Source: CAVPGH01 sp046726955
GTDB lineage: Bacteria; Acidobacteriota; Vicinamibacteria; Fen-336
DNA length: 9,602 bases
Direction of reading: 5' to 3'
NCBI GenBank assembly: GCA_046726955.1
Contig: JBKPBQ010000399.1
Coordinates: 1-9,602, forward strand
The notes beneath the pieces were generated by a model. It worked only from the letters and a program-made list of their open reading frames with translations. It was not told the DNA's origin and made no database searches. Below are positions 1-6,397 of this stretch, piece after piece. How positions within the stretch are numbered: position 1 is the stretch's first letter; each line of letters opens with the position of its first letter. Position numbers and translations under genes: made by a program.

Positions 1-2
1 TG

Positions 3-1055
3 GCGAGACTCTATCTCCGGCACATCGCCGACGAGGAGGCGCGCCGTCCCCCGACACGTCCGTTCCGCCTGCCGCCGCCGCTGGCCGAGAGGCAGGTGGA
101 GGCTGCCGAGATCGCCCGTCTCGCGGACTCCATGGATGTCGGGCTCCTCACGATCACCCGCAACTCCGGGGAATTCCAGGACAGGAAGCGCGAGGACGAC
201 TTCGAGCTCTCGCCGTACGAGAGGACGCTCCTGACGGACGTGGCCGCCGCCTTCCACGCCCGCAAGAAGAAGCTCGTGGTCGTGCTGAACGTCGGGGGAG
301 TGATGGAGACTACGAGCTGGCGCGACGAGGCCGACGCCATCCTCCTCGCCTGGCAACCGGGTCAGGAAGCGGGCCGCGCCATCGCCGACGTGTTGCGGGC
401 CGCCGTGCCGCCGTCGGGGAAGCTCGCCACCACGTTCCCCGTGAAGTGGGAAGACGTCCCGTCCTCGGCGAACTTCCCCGGCAAGACGCTCCTCGGACCG
501 GACCCGAACGCCCGCGGCGACTTCTTCGGGGGTGACCGCGCAGCCGAGGTCTCCTACGACGACGACATCTGGGTCGGCTATCGCCACTTCGCCACGAAGG
601 GCGTCGCTCCCGCCTATCCCTTCGGCTTCGGGCTGTCCTACACGCAGTTCCAGTACGGCGAGGTGAAGCTCAGCGCTCCCGAGCTCGACCGCGAGCTGCG
701 CGTGTCCGTGACCGTCACGAACACGGGGCGCAGCCCGGGCCGCGAGGTCGTCGAGCTCTACCTCTCCGCTCCCGGCACGGCCGTTCCCAAGCCGGCGCTC
801 GAGCTCAGGGGCTTCGCGAAGACGAAGACGCTCGGGCCCGGCCAGGCCGAGACGCTGAACTTCACTCTCGTCCCGCGCGACCTCGCCTCGTTCGACGAGG
901 CCTCGTCGTCCTGGAGGGCGGAGGCCGGGACCTACATCGTAAAGATCGGCGCGTCTTCCGCGGACATTCGCCAGACGGCCACGTTTTCGAAGGCGAAGGA
1001 CGAGAGCGTCGGGTCGGTCTTCGGTCCGGTGGTCGGCGCCGCGGTGAAAGAGTAG
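3..1055 (+). CDS. Glycoside hydrolase family 3, C-terminal part (5' end outside window)
   Basis: This is the C-terminal 350 residues of a GH3 enzyme, probably an exported beta-glucosidase or related exo-glycosidase acting on beta-linked oligosaccharides. The frame is open from the first bases of the window, so the GTG at 96 is an internal codon and not the start. Visible parts, numbered from position 3: the GH3 C-terminal alpha/beta domain with an R-N-S-G-E-F-Q-D-R motif whose Glu57 (bases 171-173) sits where the family has its acid/base glutamate; the W-x-P-G-Q-E-x-G-x-A and P-S-G-K-L segments; the Y-D-D-D-I-W-V-G-Y-R-H-F stretch from residue 185 and P-F-G-F-G-L-S-Y-T from 206; then a fibronectin-III-like domain at about 232-320. 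The N-terminal barrel with the nucleophile aspartate lies upstream and cannot be checked. The next gene starts 19 bases after the TAG stop, so an operon is likely. Family assignment is firm; exact sugar specificity is unknown. Confidence 0.93.
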   Translation, partial: ARLYLRHIADEEARRPPTRPFRLPPPLAERQVEAAEIARLADSMDVGLLTITRNSGEFQDRKREDDFELSPYERTLLTDVAAAFHARKKKLVVVLNVGGVMETTSWRDEADAILLAWQPGQEAGRAIADVLRAAVPPSGKLATTFPVKWEDVPSSANFPGKTLLGPDPNARGDFFGGDRAAEVSYDDDIWVGYRHFATKGVAPAYPFGFGLSYTQFQYGEVKLSAPELDRELRVSVTVTNTGRSPGREVVELYLSAPGTAVPKPALELRGFAKTKTLGPGQAETLNFTLVPRDLASFDEASSSWRAEAGTYIVKIGASSADIRQTATFSKAKDESVGSVFGPVVGAAVKE

Positions 1056-1068
1056 CGGAGGTCCTCCG
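1056..1068 (+). promoter_or_regulatory. Shine-Dalgarno site inside a small hairpin before the GTG start
   Basis: CGGAGGTCCTCCG directly follows the GH3 stop codon and is a self-complementary 13-mer (arms CGGAGG and CCTCCG about a central T). It contains the GGAGG ribosome binding site for the GTG start at 1075, with a rather long 13-base spacing. In RNA it can form a five-pair stem with a three-base loop that would partly mask the site. A ribosome ending at 1053-1055 would open it, which would couple translation of the two genes. The pairing is visible in the sequence; the coupling is inferred. Confidence 0.45.
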
Positions 1069-1074
1069 TCCTCA

Positions 1075-4000
1075 GTGCGTCCCCTGCTCCGTCCTTCCCG
1101 CCGCGTCCTCCTCGTCGTCCTCTGCGCGCTCGGCGCGGCGTCGGCTGCCGTCCGGACGGCCCGAGAGGCCCGGGCGGCCGGCGATCGGCCATTCCTCTAT
1201 CAGCCGGCGCTGCGCCCATCCGAAGACCTGCAGCCGTACCTGAAGCAGGTCGCGCCGGGAGCGGACGCGTTCCCCGAGGAAAAGGAAGCCGAGGAGATCC
1301 TGGCGCGGTTGCGCGAGCTGGGGGACGCCCTGCGGAGAGACGTGCACCAGGCGCCGGAGGCGGCGTCGGCGCTGCTCGACCGACGGTTCGAGGGGGGCAG
1401 CCTGATTCCGGAGAAGGAGACCGCCATCGTCGACCGTCCCTCCCTTCAGGTCTTTCGAGCAGCCTCTGCTGGCTCTCCGACGAAGCCCCCGCAGTCCTTC
1501 CGGCAGGAATGGGTGGCTCTGGTCGCGGGCTTCGCCGCAGTACAGGTCGCCGAGTTCCGCATCACGTCGATCGACGTGGACCGAGCGGCAGGCACCGCGC
1601 GGACCGAAGCACGCTACGACCTCGTGGGACCGGCGAAGCCGCAGGGCCGCGTCCAGTCGAGCGGGTGTTGGCGAATCGCGTGGAGCCGCGGCGCCGACCG
1701 CGTGTGGCGGGTCACCCGGTGGTCGGCGGCCGAGCAGCTGCGAAGCCGAGCCGGCGCGCCCGTCTTCACCGAGGTCACGGGAACGGCGCTCGGCGGCAAC
1801 GACTCGTTCCGCCGGCAGCTCGCGGTGCCGCTCGACGCTTGGTCGGCGACGCTCGACTCCGGGATCGGCCGGGACTCGAACGGCCACAACGGCGTCTCCG
1901 CGGGGGACGCCGACGGAGACGGCCTCGACGACCTCTACATGGCCCAGCCCGCGGGCCTTCCCAACCGGCTCTTCCGGGCCCGGGGCGACGGAACGTTCGA
2001 GGACGTGACCGAGCGCGCGGGCCTCGCCGTCCTCGACGACACCACGCAGTCGATCTTCGCGGACGTGGACAACGACGGCGACGAGGACCTCGTGCTCGCC
2101 CTCAGCAGCGGACCCGCGCTCTTCCGCAACGACGGCGGCGGCCGGTTCACGCGCGTGCCCGGCGCCTTCCAGATGCAGGACGTCCTCCGGGGCTCGCCGA
2201 TGTCCATGGCCATGGCGGACTACGACCGCGACGGTTTCCTGGACCTCTACGTCTGCGTGTACTCCTTCTATTACGGCGCGGGCGAGGGCAAGGCGGGAAC
2301 CCCCATGCCCTACCACGACGCGGAGAACGGGCCGCCGAGCATCCTCTTCCACAACGACGGCCACGGCCGCTTCGTGGACGTGACGCGCGAGGCCGGGCTG
2401 GACGCGGGGAACGACCGCTACCACTTCGCCGCCGCCTGGGGCGACTACGACGGCGACGGCTGGCCCGACTTGGTCGTGGCCAACGACTTCGGCCGGAAGA
2501 ACCTCTACCACAACCGCGGCCGGCAGGGCGGCCGCGTGACGTTCGAGGACGTGACGAAGGCGGCGGGCCTCGAGGACCACGGCGCGGGGATGAGCGCGTC
2601 CTTCCTCGACTACGACAACGACGGCCGCCTCGACGTCTACTTCGGCAACATGTGGAGCGACGCCGGCCAGAGGGTGACGGAGAAGGCGGGGTTCATGCCC
2701 GAGGCCCCTTCGGAAGTCCGCGCCTCCTACCGGCGCCACGTCCGCGGCAACTCGCTCTTCCGCAACCTCGGCGACGGCCGCTTCGAGGACGTGACGCTCG
2801 CGGCCCGCGCGGAGAAGGCCGGCTGGGCCTGGTCCTCGGACGCGCTCGACTTCGACAGCGACGGGTGGGACGACCTCTACGTCGCCAACGGCATGCTGAC
2901 GCGCGAGTCAGGTCCCGAGGACCTCGAGAGCTACTTCTGGCGGCAGGTGGTGGCGCGCTCTCCGCCCGCCCGCCTCACCGGCACGCCCTACGACGAGGCG
3001 TGGCGCGCGATCAACCAGCTGCTCGTCCACCAGTCGATCGCGAGCCACCAGCGCAACGTTCTCCTGCGCAACGACGCGCACGGCGGATTCGACGACGTCT
3101 CGGGAGCGGCCGGGCTCGACCTCGACCAGGATGGACGCAGCTTCGCCGTGCTCGACTACGACGGCGACGGCGACCCCGACCTCGCCGTCATGGCGGCGCG
3201 GGGCGCGCCGCAGCTCCGCCTCTTCCGCAACGACTACGCGGACCGCGGGTCGGCGCTCGCAGTGCGGCTCACGGGGACTCCGGGCGAGGCTGCCCCCGGC
3301 TCCCTCACTCGAAGCAACCGCGATGCCGTGGGAGCGCGCGTGACCGTCGAGACCGATCGCCTGACGCGCACGAAGGAGGTCCGGGCCGGCTCCGGCTTCA
3401 TCTCCCAGCACTCCAAGGAGCTCCTCTTCGGCCTCGGGCCGAGCCAGCGCGTCGTCCGGCTCACCGTGGCCTGGCCCAGCGGCCGGACGCAGACCTTCAC
3501 CGACGTACCGCTCGACCACCGGCTGCGGATCGAAGAGGGCGGCGAGCCGCGGGCGGAGCCTTTCCGAAAGCCGGTGGCTGGCCCCGGAGCTACCGTCGCC
3601 GCGGAGAAAGAGGCGGCGCCGCTCACGAGCTGGCTCTACGAGCCGTTCCCCATGCCCGAGCTCGCGCTCGCGGACCTGCGCGGCGAGCCGAGGCTCGTCT
3701 CCGACCTCAAAGGCCGCCCGGCGGTCGTCCTGCTCTGGGCGGCCGCCGCCGACGGATCGCGAGCGGCTCTGCAGGCCCTCGAGAAGGGAGCGAAGTCACT
3801 CGCCGACGCGGGCGTCGGCCGCACGACGATCGCGCTCGACCGGCCGGACGACGTCGCAAAGGTCCGCGCCGCGGCTTCGGGACTGACGCTGCCCGTGCTC
3901 GTCGCCGGCGACGAGGGCGGCCTCGCGCTCGCCGTCCTCTATCGTCATCTGTTCATGAACCGGCAGGCCCTGCCGCTGCCCACCGCCCTGCTCCTCGACA

Positions 4001-4890
4001 AGGACACGAGCGTCGTCAAGGTGTACCGCGAGCGCCTGGACGTGGCCGAGATCGTGAAGGACGCGGCCCGGATCGAAGCCCCCCCGGCGGAGCGGCTCGC
4101 CCGCGCCGTGCCCTTCGCGGGAAGGCTCTACTCGGGACCAGGCCGACGCAACTACCTGCCCTACGGCCAGGAGCTGCTCGACCAGGGCCTGGAGAAGGCG
4201 GCGATCTCCGCCTTCGAGCGGGCCGCCGAAGGCAGCCCGAGCGCGGCGACCCTCTACCGGCTGGGGACGCTCCTCGCAAAGGCGGGGCGACCCGCCCAGG
4301 CGCGCGGCGCATTCGAGAGAGCGCTCGCCGTGCAGCCGGACCTCGCCGAGGCGAGCAACGACCTCGGTGCGCTCCTGGCCGAGCAAGGTGACCTCGACGG
4401 CGCCATCGCTCGCTTCCGGTCCGCCCTCGCCGCGACGCCGGAATACCCGGACGCGCTCAACAACCTCGGCTACGCGCTTCTCCAGACGGGCCAGCCCGAG
4501 CAGGCGCGCGAGCTCTACGAGAAGGCTTTGCAGCTCCAGCCGGACTTCCCGGAGGCCCTCAACAACCTCGGGCTCATCTTCGGCCGCGCGGGCGAGCTCG
4601 ACCGCGCCGAGCCGCTGTTCCGCAGCGCGCTCGCCAAGCGGCCGGACTACGGCGAAGCCGCGAGCAACCTCGCCCTCGTCCTCGTGAGCCGCGGCCAGAC
4701 CGCCGAGGCGGAGAGTCTCCTCACGCGGTTCCTCGACGAGCACCCGGAAGTCGAGACGACGTACGTCACGCTCGCCAAGATCTACCTGGCGGGGGACCGG
4801 CGGCGCGAGGCCCTGGGTGTCCTCGAGCGCCTGCTCGCCCGCAACCCGTCCCACCCGGTGGGTCTCGAGCTCGCACGCCGGGCGCGCTAG
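1075..4890 (+). CDS. Exported FG-GAP/UnbV-ASPIC protein with thioredoxin-like and TPR domains (CRTAC1-like)
   Basis: This encodes 1271 residues from a GTG start, chosen because a signal-like segment (basic R-P-S-R-R, then L-L-V-V-L-C-A-L-G-A-A-S-A-A) follows at once. The preprotein is likely exported, with cleavage near residue 35. Residues 40-270 form a family-typical N-terminal region. Seven D-x-D-x-D-G-x-x-D calcium loops begin at residues 278, 330, 382, 457, 512, 592 and 694, alternating with L-F-R-N-D-G and F-x-D-V-T-x-x-A-G-L segments, as in integrin-like beta-propellers. A UnbV/ASPIC domain spans about 752-822. A thioredoxin-like domain follows at about 855-995, where the expected W-C-x-x-C region reads W888-A-A-A-A-D-G-S-R, so both cysteines are missing. 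Seven 34-residue TPRs fill about 1026-1271. The likely role is an extracellular or periplasmic binding/scaffold protein; no catalytic activity can be assigned. The domain calls are strong; the partner and ligand are unknown. Confidence 0.93.
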   Translation: MRPLLRPSRRVLLVVLCALGAASAAVRTAREARAAGDRPFLYQPALRPSEDLQPYLKQVAPGADAFPEEKEAEEILARLRELGDALRRDVHQAPEAASALLDRRFEGGSLIPEKETAIVDRPSLQVFRAASAGSPTKPPQSFRQEWVALVAGFAAVQVAEFRITSIDVDRAAGTARTEARYDLVGPAKPQGRVQSSGCWRIAWSRGADRVWRVTRWSAAEQLRSRAGAPVFTEVTGTALGGNDSFRRQLAVPLDAWSATLDSGIGRDSNGHNGVSAGDADGDGLDDLYMAQPAGLPNRLFRARGDGTFEDVTERAGLAVLDDTTQSIFADVDNDGDEDLVLALSSGPALFRNDGGGRFTRVPGAFQMQDVLRGSPMSMAMADYDRDGFLDLYVCVYSFYYGAGEGKAGTPMPYHDAENGPPSILFHNDGHGRFVDVTREAGLDAGNDRYHFAAAWGDYDGDGWPDLVVANDFGRKNLYHNRGRQGGRVTFEDVTKAAGLEDHGAGMSASFLDYDNDGRLDVYFGNMWSDAGQRVTEKAGFMPEAPSEVRASYRRHVRGNSLFRNLGDGRFEDVTLAARAEKAGWAWSSDALDFDSDGWDDLYVANGMLTRESGPEDLESYFWRQVVARSPPARLTGTPYDEAWRAINQLLVHQSIASHQRNVLLRNDAHGGFDDVSGAAGLDLDQDGRSFAVLDYDGDGDPDLAVMAARGAPQLRLFRNDYADRGSALAVRLTGTPGEAAPGSLTRSNRDAVGARVTVETDRLTRTKEVRAGSGFISQHSKELLFGLGPSQRVVRLTVAWPSGRTQTFTDVPLDHRLRIEEGGEPRAEPFRKPVAGPGATVAAEKEAAPLTSWLYEPFPMPELALADLRGEPRLVSDLKGRPAVVLLWAAAADGSRAALQALEKGAKSLADAGVGRTTIALDRPDDVAKVRAAASGLTLPVLVAGDEGGLALAVLYRHLFMNRQALPLPTALLLDKDTSVVKVYRERLDVAEIVKDAARIEAPPAERLARAVPFAGRLYSGPGRRNYLPYGQELLDQGLEKAAISAFERAAEGSPSAATLYRLGTLLAKAGRPAQARGAFERALAVQPDLAEASNDLGALLAEQGDLDGAIARFRSALAATPEYPDALNNLGYALLQTGQPEQARELYEKALQLQPDFPEALNNLGLIFGRAGELDRAEPLFRSALAKRPDYGEAASNLALVLVSRGQTAEAESLLTRFLDEHPEVETTYVTLAKIYLAGDRRREALGVLERLLARNPSHPVGLELARRAR

Positions 4891-4902
4891 TGTTGCGTAC
4901 GG

Positions 4903-5049
4903 GAAGTCGTGTGGTTCAAGGCGCGCGCGCCTCGCTGTAGCGCGCGACTGTACGGTGAATGCCGATGGCGAGCGCGGCGCTTGCGCCGGGGCTCGCCCAG
5001 GCCGGAGCGCGCGAGCGAGTGCCGCGCGCCCCTGCCGGCTCACGACTTC
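4903..5049. repeat. Long imperfect inverted repeat in convergent intergenic region
   Basis: The ends are a perfect 9-bp inverted repeat, GAAGTCGTG (4903-4911) and CACGACTTC (5041-5049). Nested inside are GGCGCGCG 4920-4927 with 5023-5030, CTCGCT 4931-4936 with AGCGAG 5014-5019, and CGCGCG 4941-4946 with 5008-5013. An apical hairpin pairs GGCGAGC 4967-4973 with GCTCGCC 4991-4997 and GGCGC 4976-4980 with GCGCC 4983-4987. Some GC-alternating pairs could arise by chance, but the outer and CTCGCT stems are not low-complexity. It could be a non-autonomous palindromic element, a structured 3' end of the upstream transcript, or a small RNA. I see no coding sequence here. Confidence 0.5.
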
Positions 5050-5061
5050 AGTTCCGAGCCG

Positions 5062-5138
5062 TAGCAGGGTGCTGAAAAAGCAGCCTTCGACAGGCGCGCG
5101 CTGCGCGCCGCGAAAGGACACTTTTCAGCACCCTGCTA
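5062..5138. repeat. REP/MITE-like hairpin element with 17-bp perfect terminal arms
   Basis: TAGCAGGGTGCTGAAAA (5062-5078) is exactly complementary to TTTTCAGCACCCTGCTA (5122-5138). Inside are CCTTCG (5084-5089) opposite CGAAAGG (5111-5117, one bulge) and GGCGCG (5093-5098) opposite CGCGCC (5104-5109), with a five-base loop. The element can therefore fold end to end. A GTAG tetranucleotide begins one base before the left arm (5061-5064), as seen at the foot of REP elements moved by RAYT-type TnpA transposases. There is no transposase here. Lying between two converging genes and carrying A and T runs at the arm ends, it may also act as a bidirectional transcription terminator. The structure is certain; the mobile nature is inferred. 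Confidence 0.75.
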
Positions 5139-6347
5139 AGCCACGATCGGGGCCGCGAAGGCGGGCGCGCTCACGAGGGCCGCGGCTCCGCGCAGGCGCG
5201 TGAGGTCGCCGAGGGGGACCATCAGGATCTGCGTCTCCCCGGCGGCCGGGATGAGGGCCTGTCCGCGCATCGCCTGCCTCACGGTCGCCTCGATCAGGTC
5301 CCAAGCCTCCGTGATCTCGCCGCTCATGTAGATGCGCCGTGGGTTGACGGCTTTGACGATGTTCGCGAAGCCCCGGCCCAGGAAGTCTCCCGTCTCGCGC
5401 AGCGTCTCGAGCGCCCGCCCGTCGCCGAGCCGCGCCCGCTCGATCACGTCCGTCACCAGCACCTCGGTGCGCTCCGCAGACGCGGGCCAGGAGGCGTCGC
5501 GCTCGAGGTAGCGGGCGACGGTTGCCCGGTTCGAGACGTAGGCCTCCCAGCAGCCGCTCTGCCCGCACGAGCAGCGCGGCCCGTACATGCTGAGGGCGAC
5601 GTGGCCGAACTCCCCCGCGAGGTTGTCGGGACCGCGGAGGAGCTTGCCGTCGATCGCGATCCCCACGCCCACTCCATCCGACGCGTTGACGAAGGCCACC
5701 GGCCCCTCGACGAGCGCGTCGCCGCGCACCGCCCACACCTGGGCGAGCACGCAGGCCTTGACCGAGTTCTCGACGACCACGGGAAGGCCGGTGGCGGCCT
5801 GGATCGGGGTGAGGAGGTCCAGATCGCGCCAACCCAGCGTCGGCACGTAGCGCAGGCCCCCTTCGAGGTCCACGAGGCCCGCGATCGCGACACCGATGCC
5901 CGAGCACGTTCCGACGTCCGGGTGCTCCGCGAACAGCGCGTCGATCGTCTGCACGAGCTCCCGCACGAAGCCCTCCGGGCGGGAGGGCGTCGGGAACTCC
6001 CGCAGGTCGACGAGCGGATACCCGAGCAGGTCCGCGCACATGATGCGCGTGCGGCTGGCGCTCACGTCCACTGCGAGCGCGCAGCCCCGCCGGGTCTCGA
6101 TGTAGAGGTGCATGGGCTTGCGCCCGCGCTTGCTCTCGCCCTTCGCGCCCTCGAAGACGAGCCCGGTCCGGAGGAGGTCGTCCACGAGCCGGCTCATCGC
6201 GCCGCGGCGAACCCCCATGAGGCGGGCGAGCTCGGCCCGCGAGATGGGCTGCTTCGCCCGCACGAGGTTGAGGGCGATCTGGCGGTTGATCTCCCGGAAG
6301 GTCCCCCGCTTGGCGATCTTGAAGCCGGCGGGGTTGATCCGGCGCAT
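5136..6347 (-). CDS. ROK-family winged-helix transcriptional regulator
   Basis: This 403-residue protein is of normal length for ROK repressors (NagC/Mlc/XylR type). The winged helix-turn-helix lies at about residues 15-75 (I-S-R-A-E-L-A-R-L-M-G-V-R-R-G-A-M-S-R-L). The ROK domain runs from about 88 to 395, with the sugar-side motif G245-E-F-G-H249 and the zinc site H249, C259, C261, C266 plus E268 (C-S-C-G-Q-S-G-C-W-E). The phosphate loop, normally D-x-G-x-T, reads D94-V-S-A-S-R-T, and the catalytic E-N-D becomes E193-N-S195, so sugar kinase activity is unlikely. It probably binds a sugar or sugar derivative and releases DNA. The ATG is supported by AGGAG five bases upstream (plus-strand 6353-6357). 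It is divergent from the serine hydrolase operon, its probable target together with itself. The stop codon (5136-5138) lies within the right arm of the inverted-repeat element. Confidence 0.93.
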   Translation of the reverse strand: MRRINPAGFKIAKRGTFREINRQIALNLVRAKQPISRAELARLMGVRRGAMSRLVDDLLRTGLVFEGAKGESKRGRKPMHLYIETRRGCALAVDVSASRTRIMCADLLGYPLVDLREFPTPSRPEGFVRELVQTIDALFAEHPDVGTCSGIGVAIAGLVDLEGGLRYVPTLGWRDLDLLTPIQAATGLPVVVENSVKACVLAQVWAVRGDALVEGPVAFVNASDGVGVGIAIDGKLLRGPDNLAGEFGHVALSMYGPRCSCGQSGCWEAYVSNRATVARYLERDASWPASAERTEVLVTDVIERARLGDGRALETLRETGDFLGRGFANIVKAVNPRRIYMSGEITEAWDLIEATVRQAMRGQALIPAAGETQILMVPLGDLTRLRGAAALVSAPAFAAPIVA

Positions 6348-6397
6348 GCAGGCTCCTGGTTGGCTTCATGTTAGCGCAAGAGGTAGCCTTTGGCCGC
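6348..6397. promoter_or_regulatory. Divergent promoter/operator region of ROK gene and hydrolase operon
   Basis: This 50-base spacer must hold signals for both divergent genes unless promoters lie within coding sequence. On the minus strand there is an AGGAG ribosome site for the ROK gene, and TAACAT (plus-strand 6367-6372) is a passable -10 box without a convincing -35. On the plus strand AAGAGGT (6378-6384) may be the ribosome site for the ATG at 6398, with long spacing. Short GGCT/AGCC inverted pieces surround the centre, but no clear long operator palindrome is seen. The arrangement favours regulation by the ROK protein; the sites are not resolved. Confidence 0.4.

Noticed and set aside
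1117..1126. Possible lipoprotein cysteine in the signal region of the propeller protein
   Set aside because: The residues before the Cys (V-V-L) do not fit a lipobox, and the hydrophobic stretch continues after it.
1072..2739. A 555-codon open frame on the minus strand opposite the propeller gene
   Set aside because: It is antisense to a well-supported gene, rich in Val/Ala/Arg/Glu low-complexity runs and shows no domain motif; it is a by-product of high GC and the repeated D-x-D-x-D-G codons.
1509..4391. A 960-codon plus-strand frame overlapping the propeller gene
   Set aside because: It is almost wholly Arg/Pro/Gly/Ala, typical of a shifted frame in GC-rich DNA; the other frame carries recognisable domains throughout.
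4903..4920. GGTTCAA resembling a tRNA T-loop near the gene end
   Set aside because: There is no acceptor stem, anticodon arm or CCA context around it.
6368..6397. Earlier ATG for the serine hydrolase
   Set aside because: It would add ten residues before an already complete lipoprotein signal and has no clear ribosome site; the ATG at 6398 is preferred, though not proven.
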